Shown here: piece by piece, positions 13,001-24,719 of the stretch
How positions within the stretch are numbered: the stretch's first letter is position 1
Layout of the letters: each line of letters begins with the position of its first letter
From: Xylona heveae TC161
Lineage: Eukaryota; Ascomycota; Xylonomycetes; Xylonales; Xylonaceae
Reading direction: 5' to 3'
Assembly (NCBI RefSeq): GCF_001619985.1
Contig: NW_017264195.1
Coordinates: forward strand, 2,604,001-2,668,000
Length of the DNA: 64,000 bases
The notes under the pieces: model-generated
The model's input: the letters and a program-made list of their open reading frames with translations, nothing else
Databases searched by the model: none
What the model was told of the DNA's origin: nothing
Program-made: the position numbers and the translations under genes

Positions 13001-14414
13001 AAATCATAGCTTCAGATTCATGATGCAGGCGACTTGGTGGGTTCACCTTCGATTTGGGCAGTTGTCGGCAAATGATCGACTTTATCGATACAGTTGAGTA
13101 CATACACAACGCCGGGTTTTGGGCTTCCTGGCTTGCATCCTGGCATTCGTTGGGGCTGCTACGTACCAGCACTCTGGTCGCGTGCTGAGTTGGGATATCG
13201 TAACTCTTGCATCTACTTCCGTATTCGTGTTCATTATTATTCGGCCACCCACACATTCACGGGCTGTGCTGTGCCAATGGAAAAAATAGATCCTCGGCAT
13301 TAACTTTTCCCGGGATGCGGTCAAGTCAACATAATACGTGCAACCAGTGTCTCTTCTTGTGTCATACGCTTACGTCTATCGCTTTTTGTCTAGCTATTCG
13401 GATGTGGGCTGCCTTGTGAGACATTGTTCAGGCTACGTGGAATATTTATTTTCTCCATATTATTTCCTCAGGGTCTTCCTCAACACGGTATGCCAAAGAT
13501 AGCATAAACCACTTACCGAATGAGGCGTGACTGACGCCAAGAAGAGTGTATGTGCGCCCTTCCGTCCGTTCCCTTCTCGCTCCCCTCCTTGCCCAAGAGC
13601 AATGTTCACGGAACGTTTTATCTCAATGAGACCCGTTTGGGAGAAAAGCCGACTATCATCGGTGGCGAGGTCATGCCATCAAAAACCCATCAGAGCTTCG
13701 ATGGACTGATTAATGCGCTATCTAAAATTTGTGTGCGGTTATTTAGGATGCTCCGGGGCCTGACCCGTTTGATAGCACGGTTCTGGAAAAGTTTCGAAAC
13801 CAATTGTGTGTGTTTCGGCTCACCTTGCCCAAGTTGGGAGGTGGCATGACAGCAGATATCAGTAAAAGTCAAGGGTTTGAACGACGGTCAGTTGTATCGA
13901 ACCTCTCGATATCTCCAAGTGGATATTTTCTTTATCATGATTTTCTTTCCTTGTCTTATGTATAATGTATCTCTATCTCTTTTTATCTTAGAGCAGGCCG
14001 AAAATTAAAAAGAAAAGAAAAGCGAAGAAAAGAGACGGAACGGCATTGATTTCAGAGGACTCTTCAAATCACGCATGGATATAGAGACGCGGCTGTTTCA
14101 GATGCTGGCCTTCGACAAAGGACCCTGTGCCTTCTTCAGGGATTCGATATTGAACGATCGGCGACCCACTAAATCAGGAAAACGAGAAGAATTCTGCATC
14201 ATCCCTGTTCCATACCTGTTTGGAGAAGATCGACTTTGTCGACCCTGGACCGTTGGATATAAAGTACATTGATTATCAGACGCATCGCATCATCACTGCG
14301 AATGTCAACTTGTCGATCAAACATTCTAACGTGTAGCAGCTTCACCTAGTATACTCTTCGGAGAAAGCTTGTTCGAAGCTTGAGTGCTCCTTGAAACCAC
14401 TGCGGGGCAGTTCG

Positions 14415-14415
<1 letters not shown>

Positions 14416-14474
<59 letters not shown>
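14416..14474. repeat. Poly-T run
   Basis: An uninterrupted run of 59 T bases directly abuts the N gap, and T-rich sequence continues on the far side. The length is probably an assembly or sequencing limit and not the true number. Confidence 0.9.
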
Positions 14475-14484
14475 NNNNNNNNNN
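14475..14484. other. Assembly gap (10 N)
   Basis: Ten N characters follow the poly-T run. A fixed 10-N block usually marks a scaffold join of unknown size, so linkage and distance between the two sides are uncertain here. Confidence 0.95.
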
Positions 14485-17400
14485 TTTTTGATTTTCTATT
14501 TTATTTTATTTTTTTAACAAAAAATTTGTCGGAATATCAGTTTTGTATTTGTTCATTTTTTATCTTATTGTGAACCCTTAGTCCTGCCGACAAGCCTAAG
14601 ACTTTGAAGCGACCGGCGGAGATAGAAAAGCGGCAATCATGATGAAATTGTTTTTGTCGATTCATCCCAGGCGGCATTGTCTTGGATTCACTGGCTAATT
14701 GCCATTGGTATTTCTGTGAGAGGTATTGATTTCCGCAGAAACTTGCTCACGATAAATGGGGATTGACACACAAATAATGCGTGTCTCGGGTATCACGATA
14801 TCCAAATAATGCAGTACTCTAATGTACCACAGAGCCTGGTCGCTGGCGATGAACTACCTAAGGTACCTATAGGTAGGGGTCCTGGGAAGCTCCGAGACGT
14901 CTTGACCAGTGTGGGTCGAGGACACGGAGGCTGCGGCCTCTTTTGGGAAGGAGGCGCTGACAACTGCCCGGGAGAGTGGCTGAAAGACTACTACTGTGGT
15001 ACATGACTGAGACTATTAGCGCGACATAATATATTCAATGGTCGTGATTTCCCCATCCATCGCCCTCAAGGAAAGCAGGTTTAAAGCAGGTTTCAATTAT
15101 TGTAATCCAGGCGGGATAAACATCGTTTCTACTGCGTTACCGGTTTGACAAAATGTACCGTGCCAATGGGCCAGGCACACGTAATGGGGCACCTGGACGG
15201 CCATTACGTTTCACGGGAGTTAATTATATTGAGCTCGGCTAATGCAGGAACGATGCAGGTACCGTACTTTGTACCTTAGATGACTTACTACCTGTACCGT
15301 GGGTAAGGGAGGTACGGGTTGGTATCGAGAAAATTGCTAGGTCTAGGTAGGTACTCGGTAGGTGACTGATATTGAGGACCACGAATAACGACCGTTGTGG
15401 CCTCCCGGGAGGATTTCAATCTATCATGAAAGAGGAAATGGAAATGGAATTCCGTCCCGCGAGGTTCAAAGCCTATTGTGGCCGTTCTGCATAAGATCGA
15501 GACCATTGGCGCACAAGGCGGACACCGCCTCCTAGATTGAGGTAGCTCGTCTTCTGTTCCCAGAGACAGCCGGGATGTTGTATAACGGTGTCAACCCGAA
15601 TACAGTATGCGCGACGTATGAGGCTTGATTCAGGTTGATGCAGAAGGTTTACTCTCTTCTCCACTCCTCTACGTTCTGCTACCTTAGTCAACCGTGTTTT
15701 TCCGTGCCCCGTTGTTTATCGCAATCCACCACTTATATCGGTACTTCCCTACATGATGGAGAAGACAGGTCAGGCTACGGTGACATTGGCAAGGCCGTCC
15801 GGCCTGGCCGACTGCGTTGAGTGGCGCACTGTATCCCGGCGTCCATGCCGTCTTCCAACAAGGTGGCGCGGAGTAGTCCCGGTTGATAGAGTAGAGTACT
15901 TGGGAGCAAACCCCACCATGGTGGACTTTGGAACTGGTGGGCCCCATTTGGTTCGTGTGGGTTTCGTTAAAAGGTTCTTCTGTTGTTTCCTGACCGCACC
16001 CTGACACCAAGACGGCCATCACCTGTCTTTCCTGGACATATTGCCGATCAATCTGTTACCCATTCAAGTAAGATGCAGAGTGGTCTCGCGCTATCCTTCA
16101 GCTAAGGCCTGCCCTTCCTACCTACAATCACCTCCACACTCTTTACAAGAGACCCTTTTTGGTCGGGAGTTCCCAGTAGCTGATTATCCTTGAAACTGAA
16201 GATGATGTTCTGAGGCCATGTGTGTACCGTATACTGGGGGTTGTACCGGGATGAGAACCAGTGCAAAGGGTTGGAACATGTTTCTTGGGTTTGGCCCACC
16301 GAGTCCGCTGACGGCCTCCCACTTTTGTGAAATTTTTGCACCCGCTGGGAGTTTAAGCCTTCGCTATGATGTAGACAATGAAAGCGATGACTTAGACATT
16401 GTGGGTAATCAGTTCATTCATCGCTTTCACCGTGAGTAATGATCTTCTCAATTTTCCCTGTAAAAGCTCGCTAGGCAGACCTTGAAACACCTCAATCCAT
16501 GGGAAAAAAACTTTCTTCAATCGCTACCATTACGAGAGAGATTGGTTCCGTCGGGGCGGTCCGAGAATCGGTGGCGAGACCTGGGGAGCCCGTGCTGGCG
16601 GATGGTCTTTTACGTTGCGAAACCCGTCCGAGGTCGTTCCCTCCGGCAGCCAGGCAGCCAGCTCTAGTACTGTGCTGTACTTACATACCAACACTATCAA
16701 GCACGTCTGATCCGCATACTACTGCATGACTTTGACATCAATCACTACGATAGTTGGTAGAACGCGCCGATATATCCTCCGATGAGTTCGCATTTGACAC
16801 TAGAATTCTCCGTACTCCGTATGGCGATATTGATTTTGTGCGAAGAAAAAGACGCCGGACCCCTTAGGGCCTGTCTTCCATTGGACCAATGAGCCAGCTC
16901 AAATTGCACGTCATGGTGTCAAGAGAGGTCGAGAAGAAGTGCAAGTCTATCTCCCTAGAGCCGAATGAGGGTCAATGGCGTCTAAAACATTTGAGAAAAA
17001 GCGATGGAGCGGGTAGCATTAAATTCAAGCGAGAATAGCGAGTATTGCAGCATACCAGTGATTCTTTGGTGATTTAAGGGCTGGTTTACAACATACTGGT
17101 GCGGAAGAAAGGAAGCTAACATTAAAGCAAGACTTCGGCTAGAGTCTTAGGCGGCTTTGACGGTGGAGAATTCGGCATGATCCTTTGCCTCATGCCAGTA
17201 TCCAGCGTTATTATTGATCCCTATCTTCTTCACGAACACCAGCGCTCGGAGAAATAGTCGGCCGCACTGCTCTTATAACCATCATTAATATGGACCATCC
17301 GCCGTTTGAACCCTTACACTATCTTCCGGATAGTGGTCCCTCTTATCGCTTAGGGACATAGCATCATATCCAAACCAGAGGCGTCATGATCTCGCGCGCC

Positions 17401-18764
17401 TCTTAGCTTGATAGCGTGAAACCACTCCAACAAACGCCTCTCTTCAGTAGACATGACAGGGCCCTTATCGGAAAAACTCCATCATGACTGATGCCGGTAT
17501 CCCGGCACGTAGAAGAGTGGGTTGAATGGTTGCACGGTATGCCGTATCGGCATTCAATTGTAGTGCATTTACTGGGTGCCACTCAAAACTGTCAAGCTCT
17601 CTAGGTATGAAGCTATCGTTGTTTAGGAGCCCTTCCCATGGTATCACTAGAAGGTATAACAATTCGCTTCCGGGTATTTGATTTCTCAGGCCCTAGTCGA
17701 GACTTTGACATCCCAGAACCTTAGGTAGGTATCTGATAACGGTATCTTGTTCACGGCTAAATAGCAGAAAGGTTTGAGGGGAAAAGTCTGTTCGACCGCT
17801 AGCCCGACCTTGACTATTGGACTGATCAACAAGAGCGATTTCTGGACGAACCAGAAAACTCCTGCGGCCAGCCGCGCAGCAAGGACGGATAAGCCAGCAG
17901 AGCCGATTTGCAATTATTTTTATTCTGTGGCGCAAGAGACGCTTGATGGTACCACCATTGATAAATTGATGGACAAGCAACACGGAGAATACTCGCGCCG
18001 CCGCACGTAAAGAGAAAAAAAAAAAAAAAATCAAAAGCCTTGGAGGAGCAGGTCAATTTAAAGGGCTCGCCTAGATTTGCGGCTCTGCAAAATCGCTAAC
18101 CCTAATGGTACATGTGGGGCGCTGTAACCAGGGCTCGCTTGCCTCTGATGATTTTCTTGCAAAGCTGGAATCTCGAAAGAATTTCATCTTTATGGGCTTG
18201 TGATGAACGATGCGGTATACCCGTAATCATAATAAATAATAGGAAGAGAATGAGTGCTCATGCTCCTTGCATGAGACGTGATCTCAACAGACACCTTCTG
18301 AAGCCCAAAACGTCGAAAAAGTTTCAATGACCGAGGATTTTCAGTAGTTCCGACCTTTTTCACTACTCGTCTCTTCTCTGCCGCAAGATGCCGTTATGGA
18401 GAGAATCACCCCATTGCGACCCAGGTAGCGATTCTTTCGATGCTCAATAGGGAAAGCTTCAATATTCAGACTCTACTTGTATCGTGGTAATCCCAAAGTT
18501 GCTTCATTTTCACTCGTTCCGAACAAGCTTTGAAGTGTCGACACGAGTAGACATTGTCTTTCAGTGTCGTCGATTTCGGTCAAGAGAAGCTCGGCGCGCC
18601 ATATGAAGCCCGTTGGCTAATAGGCCGTGAGAGTAAGAACTTGGGGTGATTGTCAAGGAGATCAAAATGGTGTTATATTCTTAATAATGCTCATATCTAT
18701 TGGATGTCGTCATTTCGTCACTCTTGCTTCCGCTTAACGGGCAGCTGTGAAGTTGGATGAAAAA

Positions 18765-19982
18765 TCACTCTCCAACCTCATCCCCGATCTTCTCTAGTTT
18801 TCCTGGGTCGCGCTTCTCGCCCGTCTCTCCAATGATGCGCACCCGATCTAAGCGGACCCTTTCCCCATCCCCATCCCCATCACCATCAACGATGAAAAGA
18901 ACAATGGACGAAACATTCTGGAACTTGACAAAGCGAAGTTCCAGCTTTGCTGTACCGGTTTTGTCATCCCAGTCTTCGGGAGAGAGTGTAATGGACTGCG
19001 TAGGAGTAATGTCTTCCGCTTCCTCGAAGCCCAGAACATGGCTGGGATTCGTGTAAAGGCGAATAGTCTTCGGTCTCATGGGAAGCTCGTCCTCGGCTTC
19101 GCTGTCATCGGATGGCTCTCCAGGTAGCGATGTAAGGTGTAGAGAATGAACTTTGAGTGTAGATTGGAACGGCATAAATAGCATAAGTTGCTCATCGGTA
19201 TCGCTCTCTACCCAGTCGCGCTGCTGCTGGCCACCCTCGGACTTTCCTTTGCCTTTGCTGTCTGCTGCCGCAACACTGGAGGGCTTAGACAAGTCAAAAA
19301 GGGTTCTGACGCCAGCGAATTCGCTGTCCGAATTCAAAATGTCAAGGCCCTTCAGATCGACCTCGTCCGTAACATCACGGTATCCCCGAGGCAGGCTTGC
19401 GCCAAGCCATGACTTTCCGCTTCCACTTGATTCACCGAAGCCGCCAGTCGAAGGCCCTGTAGATTCCGCTTCTGCGGCAAGTTTCTTGACCGCTTCGGAG
19501 AGTTTTCTCGGATCAGCACCCTGTACGGTCGAAACGACGTTGCCGTTCTTGAACACCTTGAAAGTTGGCATACTGGTAACCAAGGTTAGCTTATCAAATC
19601 CAGCAAGGCACTGACTTAATCTCCAAAAAAACATGCAAATGGCAATCTTACGCAGTGATGCCATAGGTCTGTGCTATTTGCTGCTGATTATCCACGTTCA
19701 CCTTAACGAAAGTGATCTTGTTCGGGCGGGAGAGTCGGGCCGACAGCTCCTCATACATTGGAGCGATCGTCTTGCATGGTCCGCACCAGTCGGCGTAGAC
19801 TATTTTGATTCAAAATTAGCATCGGGCAGGGTTGGGTTCAAGATATCTCGTGGAGTTCTGGTGAACGGATGGCGGGGTATATATTGCGGGGTGATCAGCT
19901 TACAATCAGCGACCACAATGGCCGACGATGACACCAAGGAGGCGAATTCCGCGGGCGAGGTTATCTGAATCGTTTTCGACAT
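18765..19982 (-). CDS. Thioredoxin-like protein with PITH domain (TXNL1 type)
   Basis: A thioredoxin domain followed by a C-terminal PITH domain, the layout of TXNL1, which in animals and fission yeast docks on the 26S proteasome as a redox-active partner. Three exons: 19982-19904, 19799-19652 and 19572-18765, with introns of 104 and 79 nt (GTAAGC/TAG and GTAAGA/CAG). The product has 344 residues. The active site FYADWCGPCK puts the redox cysteines at 32 and 35, and the cis-proline block MPTFKVFKNG lies near residue 77. The PITH domain spans about residues 140-320. A Ser/Gly-rich linker joins the two. A GD-repeat loop in the PITH domain is encoded by CCCCAT-like repeats near 18864-18892. The stop at 18765 gives a normal family length. 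Downstream neighbours on the same strand (DPH4, aminopeptidase) suggest no common pathway. Confidence 0.93.
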
Positions 19983-20744
19983 CTTGAATGGCAGGAGATA
20001 ACGGATCCAGGGATGCCAAAATACAAGGATATCCCGCAGGTCGGCCGATGGAGGATGGTTGAAGCTGTTCGCTGTTCATATAATCTCGGCATTGGCATGT
20101 TTCGCTAAACACCCGATAGGCAGACGTCAACATGTCAGAACGGAGCTTGACCAGGTTGTATATAATTAAATGGAAAAAGTGATAATTTATTGTACAAAAA
20201 CATTGTTTACCGCAAAATCTATCTAGATGATATATAGGCATTTCCTTGCTTCTTTGTCCACGCTGAAATGATTTCAGGTGGTGATGTATTTCAAAGCCAC
20301 TGCGAATCCCTCTTTGCATTATGCTTGATCCTCATGATGCATACAATTACGTGCCGACTGTTGCCTCCATGCCATGAGACCATGTTGGGTGCTTAGCATA
20401 CCTTCTTCTATTTTGGAAGATGGTGATTCATGCGCTGATAGTTTATAGGCGTTATGAAAGCCAAGCTGGGGGCATCTGCGGGTTGATGGAATCTGCATCG
20501 ATCGCATCGCGCCGCTTCGGAACGTGCCTTGAGTCATGGCGATTGATGGAATAAGGAATTCGAATGACTCCAGTGGTCAATCGTGTTCTGAATTTTCCGC
20601 ACATCAAGTGAGGCATAGCATGTGGGTATCGAGCCACAAGTTTATTCGCGTGTCCCAGATCGGAGGAGAAATGCTCTTGACAAAGCTTTGACATGCAACG
20701 ATAAATCACCCTTGGGATTGATCGTCGCCGAATCAAAGATAAGT
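19983..20744. other. Intergenic
   Basis: About 0.76 kb between the thioredoxin-PITH start and the DPH4 stop. It holds the promoter of the former and probably the 3' untranslated region of the latter. No further feature was seen. Confidence 0.6.
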
Positions 20745-21299
20745 TCAACCATTTGTTTCGTGATCCTGTTCTCCCTCTCCCTCAGCAGCCTCTATGGCTT
20801 CGAACAGGACCTTGAGCCAGAGACTACATCCTCGACAGCCGATGACAACTTCTCCAAGTGTGGCGTCTTTTTCAAGATCCGATTCATGCAATACGAAGCC
20901 TCGCGCTTCCCCACACCGACAGCTTCGGTACCAAATATCTTGCGAGTCGTCGAAACCTAGGTCGTCGAGATCAACCGTCTCAAGTCCAGAATGAAAGATG
21001 ATCTGACTGCCATTTGTGGATGATTCCGGTTGCAACCGTAGCGACAGGTCGTATTCAGCGCGTGAGACCGGATCTATGAGAATTTTATAGGCGTGTGTAA
21101 TTTGATCAATTGAAAATTTGGATTGTCGTTCCGATTCATCTGGCGTGAGGTTTTTGGACTTGTCTGGATGGTGAAGAAGAAGGGCCCGCCTATATGCTTG
21201 TTTGATGTCTAAGCTTGAAAGTTTCTGGCCTAGCAATGGCGAACAGATACCAAGAACATCATAATGTCTCGGCGCATCAGATGCGAGAGGTCCAGTCAT
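20745..21299 (-). CDS. dph4: Diphthamide biosynthesis protein 4 (J domain + CSL zinc finger)
   Basis: DPH4 (DNAJC24/Jjj3 family), needed with Dph1-Dph3 for the first step of diphthamide synthesis on elongation factor 2. The CSL zinc finger also binds iron in the family. A single exon encodes 184 residues. The J domain runs from about residue 11, with the HPD motif at residues 44-46 followed by KSKN. The C-terminal CSL/DPH-type zinc finger, about 128-165, has a CRCG pair and a GCRGCS pair with the usual hydrophobic spacing between. The ATG at 21299 is chosen because the family N-terminus normally starts about ten residues before HYDVLG. The same frame stays open upstream to another ATG at 21482, which would add 61 residues resembling a mitochondrial presequence (see findings). 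Codon use and position match the neighbours. Confidence 0.92.
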   Translation of the reverse strand: MTGPLASDAPRHYDVLGICSPLLGQKLSSLDIKQAYRRALLLHHPDKSKNLTPDESERQSKFSIDQITHAYKILIDPVSRAEYDLSLRLQPESSTNGSQIIFHSGLETVDLDDLGFDDSQDIWYRSCRCGEARGFVLHESDLEKDATLGEVVIGCRGCSLWLKVLFEAIEAAEGEGEQDHETNG

Positions 21300-21699
21300 G
21301 CTGGGGAAGCCGTTTATGCGCTGAAGAAGATGTATCCGTCCTTCGAACAAAGTTTTGGATTGGAGAAATGAAGCTATTCCTAATTGGCTTCTGTTGCGCC
21401 CCGAAGTCGATGCGAATAATCTACAAGTACTTAAACCCCGGCTTGAATGACACGAGGGCGACAGTGCAAATAATCGAGCCATGCCCACCTCATGGCAGGG
21501 GTTTTTCTTGTTTTCCTTGAAAATCCTGGTGGTTACCCATCTCTAGAAGAGCTTTTTGATTTTTTTCGACAGTTGAATCTACTTCACACAACGTTATGCG
21601 TATATGTACTAATTTACAAGGTGCTGGCAAAGCTTTACCACGCATGAGATGCGGCCATCTACGACTTCAAATTGTGATCGCTTTTCACAACCAATGACC

Positions 21700-24600
21700 C
21701 TACAATCTACCTTCAGCCTGCTTTCCAAAGTAACCATTCTTCTTGAGCCATTCTTGGACGTCCTCGTTATCCCGCTTGAGCCAATTAGATTTGGCACGGA
21801 CTGCATCAAGACTCTGGGCAAGGCCCTGATCGAATCCTTTCGTGCTTCTTGTTTTGAAGAAGTCTTCAATCTCCTTCTTCTGTTCGTCCTTCGTAAAGCT
21901 AGAAGTGCAGATTTGGACTACCGAAGAGAGCATGGAAAGACCCGGAGGCAGCTTCGCTTCCAAGGTGCTAAAGTTGTCCCTCATCCATTTCCAAAGAGCT
22001 TCGATACCTGCAGTATGAGTGCGGAGACCACCAAGGGGAAGGTAAATGTCCTGCTCCTTTACTTCGTCAGAGAGCGGCAAAGCGAGAGTGCGCTGGATCA
22101 ATGATGGCTCGCGTGCGCGACCGAGACTGCGCAGCGCTGTGTTACGCTCATCGCTGTTCTTCGCAGTGCGATACTCATTGAGGATTGCATCGTACTGCAT
22201 CAATGCCCGTTAGTTCTCTTAAAAATGCCTTTGAAAATTTTGATATCAGGAGAGGAATGAAATGACATACCTCCTTCTCGCCTCCATTTTGGAGAACAAT
22301 GCTGTAAACTGCTCCACGGAGGTTTGGATGGATGGCTTTTCTATCACCAGCGCAGAATTTCTGGAACATCTCAAACGCCGCATCAATGATTCGCTGGTCG
22401 CCAGCAAGAGCAGCGGAACCGAAGAGAAGACTCTTAAACTGCTGTTCGATATGACCGTCGCTTTCTTCAAAGTGCCATCCCAACTTGTGAGCTTTGTCGC
22501 TCACAAGAGTCCGCTGGAAACTCTTCAAGGCCTCCTTTACCGGCTCCTCCTCAAAGATCCAGGCGTTGCGGATCGTAGCAATCCTAGTAGTGATCTCGTC
22601 CCACACAACGAATTCGGTCTCATCCGTAAATCCTTGGAGAAGTCCAAGAATACCAGAAGTCTTCTGGTAGCCTGAAGCGGCCAAAGCACCGGCATCAGCA
22701 ATCATGCCAGCTCGATCCTCAACTGTCAACAGGCCCTTCTTTGCTGCCTGGCCAAGCTTTTGAAGCCGCTCTGGGCTGTAGGAAGTTCGATAAATTCCGG
22801 AATGGTCAGCATTGATTTTGAAGAAATCGAGATCACCAAGCTTGAAATTCGACTCCCGCCCGGAGAGGGTCACTTCTTCGTCAACACCATCCTTGGTACG
22901 TACGCCAAGGAAGACGGGGAACAAGGTCTGGTCCTCCTCCGGCTTCACATCAGCAGTTCTGAGGAAACGGTTTTGCTTCACATGAATCGAGCTCGACTTG
23001 GCATCTTCAGTCACAGAGACGACAGGGTAGCCGACATTCGTGGTCCAGATGTCCATCACCTTCTCCACATCTTTGCCGCTAGCATCGCCAAGAGCAGCCC
23101 AAAGATCGCTCGTGCTAGTGTTTCCATAGGCATGTTTTCTCAAATAACGTCGGACTCCCTCCATGAAGACATCCTCTCCAAGATATTTCGAAATCATGCG
23201 GAGGACACAAGAACCCTTTGAGTATGAGATGGCATCGAATATCTGGTTGATCTCGTCTGCCCTTTTCACTGGTACCTCAATGGGGTGACTGCTTCGCAAC
23301 GAATCGAGAGACAAAGCGCTTTGCAAGTTGTCGGTTACATAGCTTTCCCATACCTTCCATTCGGGATAGAAAGCGTTGCACGAGTACCACGACATCCATG
23401 TCGCAAAACCTTCATTGAGCCAAAGACCGTCCCAGAAATCCATTGTGACCAGGTTGCCAAACCACTGATGGGCAAGCTCATGCTGCACGACCTCAGCAAT
23501 GCGCTGTTTCGTTGACGCACCGCTAGTCTTCTCGTCGAAAAGGAGGTCAACAACACGGTAGGTAACCAATCCCCAGTTTTCCATTGCGCCTGCACTGAAG
23601 TCCGGGATAGCAACCATGTCCATTTTTGGAAGCGGGAATTTGCTGTCAAATGTTCTCTCGTAGAAGTCTAACGTTTTTGCCGCAAGTTCTACCGAGAATT
23701 TCCCGTGTTCGATGTCCTTGTCCGGGGTAGCAAATACTCTGACCGGGACTCTGAAGTTGTTTGTCTCGATACACTTAAGCTCGCCGACAATGAAGGCAAG
23801 GAGATATGTTGACATCAAAGGCGTCTTGTTGAAAGTGACAGCCTTCTTCTTGCCTGCGCCGAATGCTGAGTCGACCTCCTTTTCCGCAGCGACATCCATA
23901 TTGCTCAGACAAGTGAGATGCTTGTCAGCGACCAAAGTGATTGTGAAACTGGCTTTGAGTGCCGGTTCATCGAAACTTGGGAATGATCTTCTCGCGTCAG
24001 TCGGTTCCATCTGGGTGGTCGCAATGTACTTGGTTTCGCCGTTACTGCCTTTGTAGGAAGACCGGTAGAAACCAGCCATCTTGTCGTTCAAGATTCCGGT
24101 GAAGGTTTGGGTCAACTGGGCCTTGGACCCAGCTGGAATGGTCTTGTCAAAAGACACGGTCGTAGTCTGCGTGTCTTCATTGTAGGATAGCTTGGGCGAG
24201 GAGCTGATCAGCGTTGAACCAGAGGTAACCTTGGTGCTATGAATGTCAATTTCGAGAGTGTTCAGAGAGATTGAAGTCGTGTCATCAACCACATCAAGAC
24301 TAAAATGTTCAGCAATTAGTGAATTGAGCTCATGTCAGTGTAAATCATCGTAAGGGCCATCTATACTCAATGATTACGGTGCCTTTGTAGGTGAAGTCCT
24401 CGAGGTTAGGCTCAAGCGTGAGATCATAGTGTACAGGCTTGACATTGGTGGGCAGAACAACTCTGCCCTGAGTGACGTGCATACCGCCGCTAATATCAGC
24501 GGCACCGTGAGATCTGCACATGGCTCGTTGACACGAACAGTGGCGGACCAAAGCTGTCTTTTTAGATTGAATGAAAGCACGTGAGGGAGCGACACGCTGG

Positions 24601-24719
24601 GTTCGTGTAGGCGCTACAGGATGAAGAGCCGAAACTCTAGAAAGGGATGCGCTGCTTAAAGATCTCCTGGAACCTTGGGCAAAGGTGCGCTGGATCAGAC
24701 TGGGGCGGAAAGCACGCAT
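21700..24719 (-). CDS. ape2: M1-family zinc aminopeptidase (Ape2/Aap1 type)
   Basis: Puromycin-sensitive-type M1 metallo-aminopeptidase, which removes N-terminal residues from peptides; yeast homologues are Aap1 and Ape2. Exons are 24719-24367, 24299-22271 and 22194-21700. The introns are 67 nt (GTATAG/TTTTAG) and 76 nt (GTATGT/TGCAG). The product has 958 residues. The substrate-anchoring GAMENWG lies near residue 350, the zinc site HELAHQWFG near 388, and WLNEGFATW supplies the third ligand. The C-terminal ERAP1-like helical domain follows and ends GRL. The first 66 residues from the ATG at 24719 are Arg/Ser-rich with almost no acidic residues, like a mitochondrial presequence. A second in-frame ATG at 24521 (MCRSHG) matches the start of many cytosolic fungal homologues. 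Both isoforms may be made. The first donor GTATAG is not the strongest form but the join is well supported by the conserved frame. Confidence 0.95.

Larger units (their letters stand above)
10008..18764. other. Long gene-free stretch upstream of msnA
   Basis: There are 8.7 kb without a coding region I can support. Only short frames occur, most beginning with non-ATG codons, and none shows a recognisable domain. The first 1.5 kb next to the msnA start (about 10010-11000) is pyrimidine-rich on the minus strand and looks like a promoter plus a long 5' leader. Near 14416-14484 there is a poly-T run and an assembly gap. Near 14850-14880 and 15250-15365 there are GTAC/TACC-rich words. The stretch does not look extremely AT-rich, so it does not have the obvious appearance of RIP-mutated repeats. 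No transposon part, tRNA or rRNA was recognised. Confidence 0.6.

Noticed and set aside
10008-18764. Search for transposons, retroelements, tRNA and rRNA in the gene desert
   Set aside because: No conserved transposase or polymerase motif, terminal repeat or GGTTCGANNCC-type T-loop with a matching acceptor stem was found by eye.
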